From Solidesulfovibrio magneticus RS-1 (GTDB lineage: Bacteria > Desulfobacterota > Desulfovibrionia > Desulfovibrionales > Desulfovibrionaceae): a stretch of 64,000 nucleotides of DNA. Position numbers and translations under genes: made by a program. A model generated the notes under the pieces. That model saw only the letters and a program-made list of their open reading frames with translations, ran no database searches and was not told where the DNA came from. How positions within the stretch are numbered: the first letter of the stretch is position 1; each line of letters starts with the position of its first letter. Positions 51,543 through 59,835 of the stretch are shown piece by piece. The stretch is from NCBI RefSeq assembly GCF_000010665.1, contig NC_012796.1, positions 4,550,001-4,614,000 of the forward strand, in the 5' to 3' direction.

Positions 51543-52502
51543 CTACTGTCCCCGCACCAGGGCGGCGATTTGATCGACGTCCACGGTCCGGGACTTCTCC
51601 CGGATGGCTTCGGCGTAGTTTGATTGCATGGTTTTGCCCTGCTCCAAAAGCGAGGCGAACATCTGGCGCAGCTGTTCCATGTCCGTGGAACGGCCGCCGG
51701 CATAGTACAGCTTGGCCGCCTGGCCCAGGGCGTAGGTGGTGGCGAAGGAAAAGGCCGCGCCCGTGGCCGCGCTGCCCACGCCGCCGAAAAAGTCGCCCCC
51801 GGCCACCTTGAACAAGCCGCCCAGAAGCTTCCGCCCGATCTGCTCCACGAACTGCCCGGTCAACCCCACGCCCAGGGCGGCCGCGAAATCCTTGATGTGG
51901 CCGCGATCCAGCTCGAAGCCGTAAGCCTTGCCCACGGCGTAGACCATTTTGAGCTGTAGCGGCAGGATGGCCATGGAAGCCAGGGACTGGGGCAAAATCT
52001 CCAGCGCGCCGTTTAAGATGGCGTAATTGAGGATGGTCTTGTCCAGGGCCTGGGCGTCCGCGGCCGGGGCGTTGGCCGGGCCGGCCGGGGCTGCCGTCGC
52101 CGCCGGGTCCGGCCCGGCGTCCAGGGGCGCGTCGGCCACTTCCGCCGCAGCGCGGGCAAACTCCCGGGACGTGGCGGCGTCCAGGGCCAGGGCGGCCCGC
52201 AGGCGCTCCAGGAAATCCCCCTCGGCCGGGCTTTGCGCGCCGTCGGCGTCGCACACGCACACGGCCATTTCATAGGCCAGCTGGCGGACCTGAGGCTCGG
52301 CCAGCGCCGAGGCCGCCGCCGCCAGGGAGGCGCGGCCAAGCAGCACGTTCTGATACAGCCCGGACAGCTCCTGGGCGGCCTCGGCCGACAGGCCCTCGGC
52401 GATGCGCCGGATCTGCTCGCGCTCGGTGACGTCGTTGCCGCCATCGGCAAAGGCGGCCATCAGGCAAAGCGTCAGGATCGCCCGTTGTTCCTGGCTGGTC
52501 AT
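51543..52502 (-). CDS. TerB-like / DUF697 domain protein
   Basis: A 319-residue protein. Residues about 1-130 are helical with acidic pairs and resemble a TerB domain (LCLMAAFADGGNDVTEREQIRRIAEGL and a second DADGAQSPAEGDFLERL). After an Ala/Pro linker, residues about 155-290 resemble DUF697 (YAILNGALEILPQSLASMAILPLQLKMVYAVGKAYG, then IGRKLLGGLFKVAGG), a membrane-associated helical domain also found in YcjF-type GTPase partners. I chose ATG 52502, with GGGAGG upstream, over the in-frame extension to 52562. TerB proteins are linked to envelope stress; no reaction can be named. Confidence 0.78.
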   Translation of the reverse strand: MTSQEQRAILTLCLMAAFADGGNDVTEREQIRRIAEGLSAEAAQELSGLYQNVLLGRASLAAAASALAEPQVRQLAYEMAVCVCDADGAQSPAEGDFLERLRAALALDAATSREFARAAAEVADAPLDAGPDPAATAAPAGPANAPAADAQALDKTILNYAILNGALEILPQSLASMAILPLQLKMVYAVGKAYGFELDRGHIKDFAAALGVGLTGQFVEQIGRKLLGGLFKVAGGDFFGGVGSAATGAAFSFATTYALGQAAKLYYAGGRSTDMEQLRQMFASLLEQGKTMQSNYAEAIREKSRTVDVDQIAALVRGQ

Positions 52503-52571
52503 GGCCCGGCCTCCCGGATCGGCCCTGCCCTGGGCAGGCCGTCCTGGCTCTTTTGGCGTCACTCGGACGCC

Positions 52572-53036
52572 CTACTTGAATTTGATGACCAGGCCGTCGG
52601 CCCCCAGATTGAGGGAGACGCCCTTGGTGACGGTGCGCAACTTGATGACCACGCCGCTGGCGTTTTGCAGCCACTGCACGCCCTGACCCGAGCCCATGGC
52701 GTAGCCGGCCCGGGCCTGGCCGTAGGCCCCGGCGAAGTCCTCCAGCCGCCCCAGGTCATAGACTTCGCCCACGGCGGTGACCTTGGACACGCCGATGCCG
52801 CCAAAGCCCACCGACCCGATGGCAAAGGGATAGCGTCGGCCCTTGTAGGTCAAAACGCCCTTGCCGCCGGAGGTGCTGAGAATGAAGCCGCCCTGACCGA
52901 ATTCCAGGTTCACCCGGCCCGAGGGAGCCGGCGCGGCCTGGGTGGCCTTTTGGGCCGAGACAGCCATTTCCGGGATAGCCACAAGCAGGCACAGCCCCAG
53001 CAGGGCGGCGCGAAGCAGGGAAGGTTTCGTACGCAT
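52572..53036 (-). CDS. Small exported protein of unknown function
   Basis: A 154-residue protein with a signal peptide (LLRAALLGLCLLVAIPEMAVSAQK, cleavage near residue 27). The mature part is Gly-rich and beta-like: GGFILSTSGGKGVLTYKGRRYPFAIGSVGFGGIG, then AVGEVYDLGRLEDFAGAYGQA and a terminal LNLGADGLVIKFK. I have seen this layout in exported proteins of Proteobacteria but cannot name a function. ATG 53036 has AAGGGAG 8 nt upstream; a TTG two codons earlier is the alternative. A sigma70-like promoter lies upstream at 53083-53110. Confidence 0.75.
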   Translation of the reverse strand: MRTKPSLLRAALLGLCLLVAIPEMAVSAQKATQAAPAPSGRVNLEFGQGGFILSTSGGKGVLTYKGRRYPFAIGSVGFGGIGVSKVTAVGEVYDLGRLEDFAGAYGQARAGYAMGSGQGVQWLQNASGVVIKLRTVTKGVSLNLGADGLVIKFK

Positions 53037-53082
53037 CGGCAAGGCTCCCTTGCGGTCCGGCGGTATGGAGACGTTGCCAGAA

Positions 53083-53110
53083 AGGATACCCGAACCCGGA
53101 AACTTGGCAA
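53083..53110 (-). promoter_or_regulatory. Sigma70-type promoter of the 53036 operon
   Basis: On the minus strand TTGCCA (53110-53105) is followed after 16 nt by TATCCT (53088-53083), about 47 nt before the start codon of the exported protein. Each box matches at least four of six consensus bases. Confidence 0.5.
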
Positions 53111-53257
53111 GGGCCGGGGACCGCGCGGTGCAAGCCTCAGGGGAGTCGCCGCCGTCCTCCGGCGACGGTGCAACGCGCTTCAGGACTGCCCGTGCGGACC
53201 GGCGGCCAAGCCGCCTGGCACGGCGCGCGCCCGAACGCCGTCAGACGCGTGCGGCGA

Positions 53258-53467
53258 TCAGCGCGGCGGCGAACCTTGGTCCCGGTCCTTGGACTTTCCC
53301 CTGCCGAACCATTTGGCCAGGATATAGGAGCCGTAACCCGCGACTCCCGATGCGCCCATGGCCACTCAGGGACTGCAACTGCCCGTCCCTACCCCGACCA
53401 CGCCCAGGTAGACCAGAACCGCGCCGCCGACCAGCCAGGCAAAAACGGTGGCGAGTATTTTCTTCAT
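53258..53467 (-). CDS. Small two-helix membrane protein with in-frame TGA (possible selenoprotein or broken gene)
   Basis: From ATG 53467 the frame gives MKKILATVFAWLVGGAVLVY and continues to Cys-Ser-Pro, then TGA at 53368-53366. It resumes in the same frame as VAMGASGVAGYGSYILAKWFG and ends at TGA 53260-53258, 69 codons in all. Both halves look like membrane helices of one small protein, and the second ends in a normal charged tail. The context is Cys-x-x-TGA, as in CxxU redox motifs. A possible stem (GGAGTC / GGCTCC, 9-nt loop) starts 17 nt after the TGA. It is 13 nt after the acidic gene. A plain nonsense mutation, or a 33-residue protein, are alternatives. Confidence 0.4.
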
Positions 53468-53480
53468 ACCGCGCAGTCCA

Positions 53481-53687
53481 TCACTCCACTTCAAACCCTT
53501 CGTCCGCGTCATCGTCCTTGGAGGCGGATTCCACATCCTCAAGAATGTCTTCTATCGCGGCGGCCGCCTCATCCAGCCGGGGGCCGAACTCGTCAAAATC
53601 GTCGCTGCCTTCGGTTTCCAGATCGTCATACACTTCGCGCAAAAAATTGGCGGCTTTTTCCAGCTTCTTCAAATGGGCCTTTTTCAT
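53481..53687 (-). CDS. Small acidic cytoplasmic protein
   Basis: A 68-residue protein with a basic N-terminus (MKKAHLKKLEKAANFLREVYDDLE) and a very acidic C-terminal half (IEDILEDVESASKDDDADEGFEVE). It is probably all-helical. AGGAG precedes ATG 53687 by 8 nt, which decides the start; the frame is open 45 codons further upstream but that part is not protein-like. No family is recognised. It heads a short unit with the possible two-helix membrane protein. Confidence 0.65.
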   Translation of the reverse strand: MKKAHLKKLEKAANFLREVYDDLETEGSDDFDEFGPRLDEAAAAIEDILEDVESASKDDDADEGFEVE

Positions 53688-53838
53688 CGTAAAAGCTCCT
53701 GCGTTATTGTGAATTCCCGGGCCACTCCAACGGTGGCGGCAAGCCCTGGGGGCGAGGAGTTCGCCCCTCGCCGACCGGCCATGCCAGCCTGCGGTAACTC
53801 CTGGGCTGTCACTTCCGAACACCCTAAATTGATGAAAA

Positions 53839-55005
53839 TTATAGCATGTCGTTCCACAAGAGCAGACTTTGTCGCCCTTGACGTTTTATCCTCCATAGCG
53901 CGTCCAGCACGCTGAATCCAAGGGAAAATTCCCAAGTACGCCAGCGGAATTTTGAAAATCGTGTCCAGTCGTGGGTCCCACAAGACAAAAGGATCATCCC
54001 GAAGGATAACCCTTTGATTTGGTGGGCGTCCTCAAGGGGATTTGAGCCCCTGTTACGGGTGCGAAAGACAAGTACCTGCTTGGCACACTCAATGATTTTC
54101 GCTAGTTCTCTCTGCACCTCGCTGTACTCGGTTTTCTGCTTTTCCCTGACCTGAGTCGGCGACCTGTAGCCGTGCCGCCCGATCCGCCACTGGCGGTTGT
54201 AGGTTTCCTTGAAGGCCAAAAGCGCCAACCGGAGTTCCTCGACGGTTCGGAAGCTGCGAATCCAGAGAAGATTCTCCTTAAGGATACGGGCAAAGCGTTC
54301 GACGATGCCGTTGCCCTGAGGCTCGCGCACGTAGGACGCCGAGTCCTTGATGCCGAGAAAGGCGATTTCCTGCTGAAAGTCATCGGCGATAAACTGACTA
54401 CCGTGGTCGTGCCGCAAAGTCAGTCCACGAGCCACGCCCTGGCCGAAAGCACCAAAACTGTGGCGCACACCCTGCCGGATCGGCTCCAAGGCCTCGAACC
54501 GCGTGCCGCGCTTGGCGGCATGGATGCCGACCACTTCCAGTGAGCAATAATCGATAGCAAAGAATATGGCGGCGTTGCCTTCCTCAATGGTCAGCGTTGC
54601 GGTCATGTCCGTGCCCCACATCTCGTCCACCCGCTGGGTCTTGATCGTTCCGTCATGGGCCTTGGGGCCATGGGGGCGGCCAGGTCGCTTGTAGACCGAA
54701 AGCGCGTTTTCGCGCATGAGGCGCAGCGTTCGCGCCGGGGAAGTCCTGATCCCTTTGTCCCGAAGGCCAGCCCAGACCTTGCGATACCCCTCACCGTGAA
54801 AAGGGCTTTCCCCAATCTTGGCCTTGATGTGCTCAACCAGGACCACATCGCTATGCCCGCCTTGAGGGCCACGTCGTTTGGCAGGAACAGCCTCGGCCGC
54901 GCGCCGACGTCGCCAGTATACCGTGGAACGAGGGAGCGCCCAGACACGGCAGACCAGCGCCAGCCCGTAGTTCTTCCCCGTGGAGGCCGAGGCGGCTTGG
55001 CTCAT
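53839..55005 (-). pseudogene. IS3-family transposase (orfB), 3' end truncated at a tRNA-Glu repeat
   Basis: The 388-codon frame has a complete IS3-type DDE catalytic core: GTDMTATL (first Asp), RHDHGSQF (second Asp) and GIVERFARILKENLLW (Glu). Before it are the HTH_21-type region (GEGYRKVWAGLRDKGIRTSPARTLRLMRE) and the linker to orfA. After about codon 300 (EYSEVQRELAKI, near 54095) the reading frame runs into the tRNA-Glu 3'-half repeat at 54025-54067 and on into unrelated DNA. The normal end and the right inverted repeat are therefore missing. It could produce a protein with a foreign 90-residue tail; mobility is unlikely. Confidence 0.8.
54025..54067 (-). other. tRNA-Glu 3'-half repeat (attachment site copy A)
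   Basis: On the minus strand the sequence reads as the 3' half of tRNA-Glu(UUC): anticodon loop with TTC, variable loop GTAAC, T-arm (AGGGG, CTCAAAT, CCCCT) and acceptor strand TGAGGAC. The 5' half is absent, so it is not a gene. It matches copy B at 58786-58828 in 38 of 43 positions and in the same orientation. Integrases often use this part of tRNA genes as attachment sites. Confidence 0.75.
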
Positions 55006-55260
55006 TTCCTCGACCTCCCCCGGCCAAAGGGCGGTTTTGCTCCAGCCGAGCGATCTTTTCGCGAAGCAGCTCGTTTTCCATGGCCTGCTCGCCGATCTTC
55101 TCCCGGAGCCGGCCGACTTCAGTGAATTCCCTTACCGGTTGCAGCTTGAGACCCGATTCCCGGCCTCCAGGAAAGTGTCGTGCCACTGGGACAGCGTCGC
55201 GGCGGTCATACGCTGGACCGGTCCGGCGGCATGCGCCGGGCCTGGATCAGAGGGCAGGAG
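54985..55260 (-). pseudogene. IS3-family orfA remnant, frameshifted
   Basis: Two pieces of the IS3 orfA product are visible in different frames: TLSQWHDTFLEAG at about 55160-55200, and VGRLREKIGEQAMENELLREKIARLEQN (the leucine-zipper end that normally precedes the frameshift into orfB) at about 55020-55105. A single frameshift separates them. The N-terminal HTH is not recognisable, and the left end of the IS is cut by the IS66 boundary at 55372. Confidence 0.6.
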
Positions 55261-55424
55261 AACATCCAGAAACGGTATCTTCTCCATGTGGCCGGTTTCA
55301 ATCTCGGCCTGCTGATGCGGGTCAAGGCCGGCCATAGCACCCCCAGGGGCTGGGCCAGTGCCTGGCTTGCGGTAAGCGCTCAATAAGGCGCGTCTTGTTA
55401 GGGCGAGCAGGAAGCAGGATAAGC

Positions 55425-56996
55425 TCAGGCAGGTATGATGAGGCTTTGAGGATCGCTGTACTGGGGCAGGAGGGCCTTGCGTTGGGCGTCAGTGGTTGCC
55501 GCCGGCAAGTGCTCGAAGAGGTGGCGCAGGTAGCGGTATGGCTCCAGCCCGTTGGCCTTGGCCGTTTCGATGAGGGAGTAGATGGTGGCCGAGGCGTCGG
55601 CTCCGCGCGGATGGCCTGAGAACAGCCAGTTTTTGCGGCCCACGGCAAAGGGGCGGATGGCGTTTTCGGCCAGGTTGTTGTCCGGACGCAGTCGGCCGTC
55701 TTCCAGGTAGACGACCAACCGCTCCCACTGTTTGATAGCATAGCCAATGGCCTTGCCGAGCAGACTCTTGGGCGGGGTGGTGGCGGCGCGTGCATCGAGC
55801 AGCGCCTTAAGCTTGTCCAGGATCGGCCTGGATTTTTCGGCTCGCAGGACCTTGATCTGCTCCGGATTGAGCTGTTGCCTTTCGGCTTGGTGCTCCACGC
55901 CGTAGAGTTTGCCGATCAGATCGAGGACGGCATGGGCCGTGCCGCCTTTGGCCTTCTTGCCAGCGGACTTCTCGACCTCGACGAACTTGCGCCGGACATG
56001 GGCCAAACAGCCGAGATGGCGCAGGCCTTCCCGTTCGCCCAGGGCCTCATAGCCGCTGTAGCCGTCGGTCTGCAGATAGCCTTTGAAATCGCCAAGAATT
56101 TCCGCAGCCACGCTGCCGGCCCGGGTCGGATGATAGCGAAACAGGACGACCGGTTTTCCCGGTGTTCCGCCCCGGGCGACCCACATAAATGATTTCGTGG
56201 TGTTGGCCCGGCCTGGTTCGGCAAGCACCTGGACCGTGGTTTCGTCCATGTTGACGATGGGGCCGGAACGAATTTCAGCGATGATCATGTCGATGAGCGG
56301 ATCGCAGGACTTGGCTACGCGGATCATCCAGCCAGCCAGGGTTCCCCGGGAGATGTCCAGCCCCAGGCGAGCGAACTGATCCTCCTGGCGGTACAGGGGC
56401 AGCGCGTCGGCATACTTGGCCACGGCGACATGGGCCAAAAGGCCCTGAGTCACGATGCCCTGGGGGATGATTTGGGGTGGCATGGGCGCGGTTTTCACCG
56501 TCGGCCCATCGTCCTCCACACCTTCGCAGGTACGGCAGGCGTATTTTGGCCGGATGTGGCGGATGACCTGGATTTTGGCCGGCACGATGTCGAGCTTTTC
56601 GCTGACTTCCTCACCGATGCGGACCAGCTCAGCGCCGCAGGGGCAGGTCTTCTCCGATTCCGGCAGGTCGTGGATGATCTCCACCCGGGGCAGATCCGCA
56701 GGGATGGGGCGACGGCCGCGTTTGCGGCGGGTGCTCGCCGGGGCGCAGGCCTCCTCGAAGGTCTGCGGTTTGTGCTCCTCCGCAGTCTGCTCGGCCTCGT
56801 CGAACAGGGAGAGCTGCTGCTCCTGGCCGGTACGGGGCTTTTTCTCGGACTTCGGGCCGTAAATGATCAGGTTCAGGAGCTGAAGGCGCTGCTCAAGTTG
56901 GACGATGTGCTCTTGCTGGTCAGCCTGACTGGCAGCCATGTTGACAATGAGAGCTTTCAGTGCGGCAGGGTCGTCAGGGAGGGAATTGATGTCCAC
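55425..56996 (-). CDS. tnpC: IS66 family transposase TnpC
   Basis: A 523-residue DDE transposase. The N-terminus has a leucine-rich coil (EHIVQLEQRLQLLNLIIYGPKSEK), the following zinc-finger-like region has KTCPCGAEL and KYACRTCEG, and the core carries VNMDETTVQVL (first Asp), LQTDGYSGYEAL (second Asp) and RPDNNLAENAIRPFAVGRKNW (Glu). The final IS66 C-terminal domain runs to residue 523. The length is full, and no frameshift is seen. It is the last gene of the IS66 operon, and it is complete enough that the element could still be active if its ends are intact. Confidence 0.92.
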   Translation of the reverse strand: MDINSLPDDPAALKALIVNMAASQADQQEHIVQLEQRLQLLNLIIYGPKSEKKPRTGQEQQLSLFDEAEQTAEEHKPQTFEEACAPASTRRKRGRRPIPADLPRVEIIHDLPESEKTCPCGAELVRIGEEVSEKLDIVPAKIQVIRHIRPKYACRTCEGVEDDGPTVKTAPMPPQIIPQGIVTQGLLAHVAVAKYADALPLYRQEDQFARLGLDISRGTLAGWMIRVAKSCDPLIDMIIAEIRSGPIVNMDETTVQVLAEPGRANTTKSFMWVARGGTPGKPVVLFRYHPTRAGSVAAEILGDFKGYLQTDGYSGYEALGEREGLRHLGCLAHVRRKFVEVEKSAGKKAKGGTAHAVLDLIGKLYGVEHQAERQQLNPEQIKVLRAEKSRPILDKLKALLDARAATTPPKSLLGKAIGYAIKQWERLVVYLEDGRLRPDNNLAENAIRPFAVGRKNWLFSGHPRGADASATIYSLIETAKANGLEPYRYLRHLFEHLPAATTDAQRKALLPQYSDPQSLIIPA

Positions 56997-57045
56997 GGCC
57001 CGAACAATCTCTCATTATTATTCAATTTAATCAAGGCAATACTGT

Positions 57046-57399
57046 CTAAAAGAGCGTCGAATACTCCAGACGGGAGTGTCCCGTCACGGCCAGGGGATCG
57101 AGACCATCAAGCAGCCAGGCCAGTTGCCGGGAGTCAATGGCAAGCACCTCCGCCTCGCGGGTTGGCCAGCGAAACACATGCCGCTCCAGACGCTTGTGCC
57201 ACAGACAAAAGCCGTTGCGATCCCAGTAGAGCAGCTTGATGATCGTCCGGCTGCGGTTGCAAAAGCCGAAAAGGTGACCGGCAAACGGATCGAGTTGCAG
57301 CTGCCGTGAAACCAGGATGGACAGCCCGTCGATGGACTTGCGCATGTCTGTGGCTCCCAGAGCCAAATAAACCCGGACGCCGCTTACCGGCGACATCAT
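57046..57399 (-). CDS. tnpB: IS66 accessory protein TnpB
   Basis: A 117-residue protein of the IS66 Orf2-like family. The hallmark is VYLALGATDMRKSIDGLSILV near residues 9-29, then FCNRSRTIIKLLYWDRNGFCLWHKRLE. The start is ATG 57399, overlapping the tnpA stop by 4 nt (ATGA). The frame is open 70 codons further upstream, but that is the shadow of tnpA. It is required with TnpA for IS66 transposition, though its biochemical role is unknown. Confidence 0.9.
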   Translation of the reverse strand: MMSPVSGVRVYLALGATDMRKSIDGLSILVSRQLQLDPFAGHLFGFCNRSRTIIKLLYWDRNGFCLWHKRLERHVFRWPTREAEVLAIDSRQLAWLLDGLDPLAVTGHSRLEYSTLF

Positions 57400-57746
57400 A
57401 GCCGTGTCAGCGTGCGGACAAGCTTTTCCAGCACCGGCGCGGCGAAGTTGCCTCTGATCTCGATGCGAAAGGCGTTGCCCACGTGCACTAGGATCGGTGC
57501 CGGCACGGTTGCCATGTCCGCCTGGGCCGACGCCGGCAGAGGCACGGGAACGAGGGTGACGCAGGACGCGCCCTCCTTGCCAGTCGCTGCCTCCAAACGC
57601 TTCCGCCAATAGCCCATGGAACTTTGGGAAAGACCCTGCCGCCGGCAGTAAGCCCCCTGGCTCAGGCCGCTACGATGCCAAGCCTCAATATGTTCAGACC
57701 AGTACGCCGCCTTCTCGAAACTGAGCTCTGCTGATGACGCTGCCAT
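57396..57746 (-). CDS. tnpA: IS66 accessory protein TnpA
   Basis: A 116-residue protein of the IS66 TnpA type, with the HTH-like segment YWSEHIEAWHRSGLSQGAYCRRQGLSQSSMGYWRKRLE at residues 12-49 and a Val/Pro/Ala-rich second half. It is the first gene of the IS66 operon. A frameshifted relative lies at 4050-4287. The start is ATG 57746. Confidence 0.88.
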   Translation of the reverse strand: MAASSAELSFEKAAYWSEHIEAWHRSGLSQGAYCRRQGLSQSSMGYWRKRLEAATGKEGASCVTLVPVPLPASAQADMATVPAPILVHVGNAFRIEIRGNFAAPVLEKLVRTLTRL

Positions 57747-57806
57747 GGTCGCCCTCCTGTGGGATAAACCATGACAGAAAACTCAAGCGGCGTAAGAAGG
57801 GGTTGA

Positions 57807-58706
57807 TTGACCGGTTACGCAATTGACTGGGCAACCCAATATCTGGATTTTGCGCAGAAATTCGCAAGCCGGACAATTTGGGAGAAAAAAGCCGCCTTCA
57901 AGGCCTTATTCAAGGTAGTCGATCCCGGAAGTGACCCCATCGCCTTGCAGCCAGGCAAAGTGCTCAACGCTCTCCAGCCCGTTTCGAAATCCCAAAGCGG
58001 CCACGCAGCCAACAAGATGCGAAAAAATCTGGTGGCGGCCTGGTACTGGGGTGTCAAATATCTAAGTTTCCCTGAGAAAAATCCCTGCCAAATTGACAGG
58101 TTCCCGGAAACTAAGAGCCCCCGCTACGTGCCTTCGGAACAAGACTTCTGGGCGGCGTACGATGCAGCCAATCCTTATGACCAGAGGATGCTGCTCGCGT
58201 ACTTAAATACGGCCGCCAGAAAACGGGAGTTGTTTGGGATGACGTGGGCGGATGTCGACTTCGATAACCGGCGGGTACGGTTGTGGACGGCCAAGCGCGA
58301 GGGTGGAGCCAAGGAATTCGACTGGATTCCGATGACGGACGACCTTTTCGCGACCATGGTCGAGCAACGCAAACACGCCAGAGGGGATCTGGTCTTCCCT
58401 GACCCGGAGACTGGCGAAGCGTTCACCTCGCGGCAGCACTATCTGGAACGATTGTGTAAGCGGGCCAAGGTTAGAACGTTTTGCTGGCATGCGATTCGTC
58501 ACCTGTCGGCGAGCATTCTCATCCAGAACCAGGTTCCCTTGCCCACGATCCAAAAAATCCTCCGGCATAAGAACCTCACCACCACCCAGGGCTACATCCA
58601 CGAGTTGGATAATGCCCGGGATCTCATGGCAGCGCTGTCCCGCACAAACAAAAGCCCCCGGACGAGGTCGAGTCGTCCGAGGGCTGATTTAGTGGCGGTG
58701 AAGTAA
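57807..58706 (+). pseudogene. Tyrosine recombinase/integrase, N-terminus truncated by IS66
   Basis: The catalytic domain is complete: Arg in NTAARKRELFGMTWADVDF, His-x-x-Arg in CWHAIRHLSA, and His/Tyr in LRHKNLTTTQGYIH. The core-binding domain is present from about TQYLDFAQKF. The open frame starts inside the IS66 end (57807-57818), and integrases of this group are usually 330-400 residues, so about 50-100 N-terminal residues are missing. The gene runs toward the tRNA-Glu repeat 80 bp beyond its stop, the standard arrangement for an integrase next to its attachment site. A functional protein from an internal start is possible but unlikely to bind arm sites. Confidence 0.82.
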
Positions 58707-58785
58707 GCTAGAAGCGTTTTACTTCTCGGATTTACTTCTCCACCTTATGCTGATCGACTTGCTTTCACAAGTCCTTGGAATGCTT

Positions 58786-58828
58786 GGCGTCCCCAAGGGG
58801 ATTTGAACCCCTGTTACCGGCGTGAAAG
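58786..58828 (-). other. tRNA-Glu 3'-half repeat (attachment site copy B)
   Basis: On the minus strand this reads CTTTCAC (anticodon loop with TTC), GCCGG, TAAC, AGGGG TTCAAAT CCCCT, TGGGGAC and then GCC, followed by A. This is the canonical 3' half of tRNA-Glu(UUC), including the encoded CCA. The 5' side diverges right at the anticodon stem. It lies 80 bp after the integrase gene. Confidence 0.85.
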
Positions 58829-59079
58829 AGCGACCGTAAGCCCGCATAAGACCGAATTCTACCGAGTTTTCCCTAGTTATGCCGGGTTATCCTGGCTAAA
58901 CCGTTTCCATAACCGTTTCCGTTTGCATGACGGCCAGACCCGGGCTCATCGGACGTTTGGACAATCCAAAACTGCCTTCCCAATAAAATCGCTCTGGGTC
59001 GGCGGCCTGAGAGGGGCTTCCTCCTCCAAAGACGTTTGGGCTTTTCAATACTGCCCGCAGAAAAATATCACTCCTGCGT

Positions 59080-59243
59080 GAAGGGGAAAAACTTTTTCCC
59101 GACGGAGATCGCCCTATTCAAGGCGCTGTATCTGGCGGTTGCCAAAACCGAGAAGTGGTGAACGATGAAGACAAGGAACTGTCGGAGATCATGGCTCAGC
59201 TCTCGATCTTCTTCCAGGACAGGCTTCAGGGCGATCTCTGCTG
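59080..59243 (+). pseudogene. IS256-family transposase 3' remnant
   Basis: The plus-strand translation NFFPTEIALFKALYLAVAKTEKW, then TMKTRN, and in a second frame EIMAQLSIFFQDRL before TGA, follows the C-terminus of IS256-type transposases (Phe-Pro-x-Asp ... LYLA ... EKKWTM-x-x-RNW ... QFAIxFEDR). At least one frameshift and a stop interrupt it. Only the last 55 residues or so remain. Confidence 0.6.
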
Positions 59244-59476
59244 AACCGTCAACCATCAAGGCCAAGTACCTGAAATCGTTTGCGCCATTTGAGGCAGATA
59301 TTGTAGCCAAGATCGGTTCTTTCGGCGATAGTTTTCATGGGCATCCCTTCGACTGTGGCCAGAACGACCCGTGCCCCGATGGCAAGACATTGCTCAGTCT
59401 TGCCCGACGCTTCTCATAATTGCAGGGTTGCCAAGTCTTCCAGGGTCAACTCTACTTGTTTGGTTGGAGCTCCCAT
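59240..59476 (-). pseudogene. IS630-family transposase 5' remnant
   Basis: From ATG 59476, preceded by a strong AGGAGGAG, the minus strand reads VELTLEDLATLQL, stop, EASGKTEQCLAIGARVVLATVEGMPMKTIAERTDLG, then ICLKWRKRFQVLGLDG and another stop. This is the helix-turn-helix start of IS630 transposases (LTxEDRATLExLxRSGKTEQRLxxRARIVLAAAEG). The catalytic part is absent. The 3' end of the remnant abuts the IS256 fossil. Confidence 0.65.
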
Positions 59477-59835
59477 TCCGCTCCTCCTGGAGCGAATTGC
59501 ACACATCTATTTGAGGAACGTAACACTGTTGATTTCTAAGATAGCCCACACGCACCCCCTCAAGCACCTCGCAGGAAAATCGCCGGTCGGCCATCCTTTG
59601 GAAGCGAGAAGCGTTCAAGCCGTTCTTCGACGTGCCCCGCTTCCGCCTTGACCTCCTTTTGTGTATCTGCAATAATTAAAGAGATATTTTCAGTTTAAAC
59701 CTCATAGTCTACCATGAAGAATCCACTTCGATTCTGGTCTCTCAGGCTCAAAGCGTAAGCCCGGACTGCGGATTGCCCGCAGCATTTTCAATACTCGGTT
59801 ATCTAGTTCATGACTTCGCCAGAGGACACAGACCC
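59477..59835. other. Intergenic region, no gene seen
   Basis: About 360 bp between the IS630 remnant and the transporter gene. It is moderately AT-rich around 59660-59720 and may hold the transporter promoter, but no clear -35/-10 pair or hairpin stands out. Confidence 0.35.

Larger units (their letters stand above)
55372..57818. mobile_element. Insertion sequence of the IS66 family, three genes
   Basis: About 2.45 kb with GTAA at each end (GTAAGCG from 55372; reading inward from 57818 on the minus strand, GTAACCGGTCAAT), matching imperfectly over about 25 bp. It encodes tnpA, tnpB and tnpC on the minus strand. The 8 bp outside the two ends differ (GGCTTGCG and GCAATTGA), so the target duplication expected for this family is missing. 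The flanks have therefore been rearranged, or one end is not at the proposed base. It interrupts the integrase at its right end and the IS3 remnant at its left. Confidence 0.8.
54025..58828. mobile_element. Remnant integrative element bounded by tRNA-Glu repeats
   Basis: The 43-bp direct repeats at 54025-54067 and 58786-58828, both 3' halves of tRNA-Glu, bracket a 4.8-kb block. The block contains a tyrosine integrase, which lies right beside copy B as is usual, plus IS3 and IS66 sequences. The cargo has been lost or replaced by the insertion sequences. The intact tRNA-Glu gene is outside this window. The call rests on repeat position and integrase placement. Confidence 0.6.

Noticed and set aside
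54025-54067. A complete tRNA-Glu gene at either repeat
   Set aside because: The acceptor 5' strand and D-arm are missing on the expected side of both copies, so neither can fold into a full tRNA.
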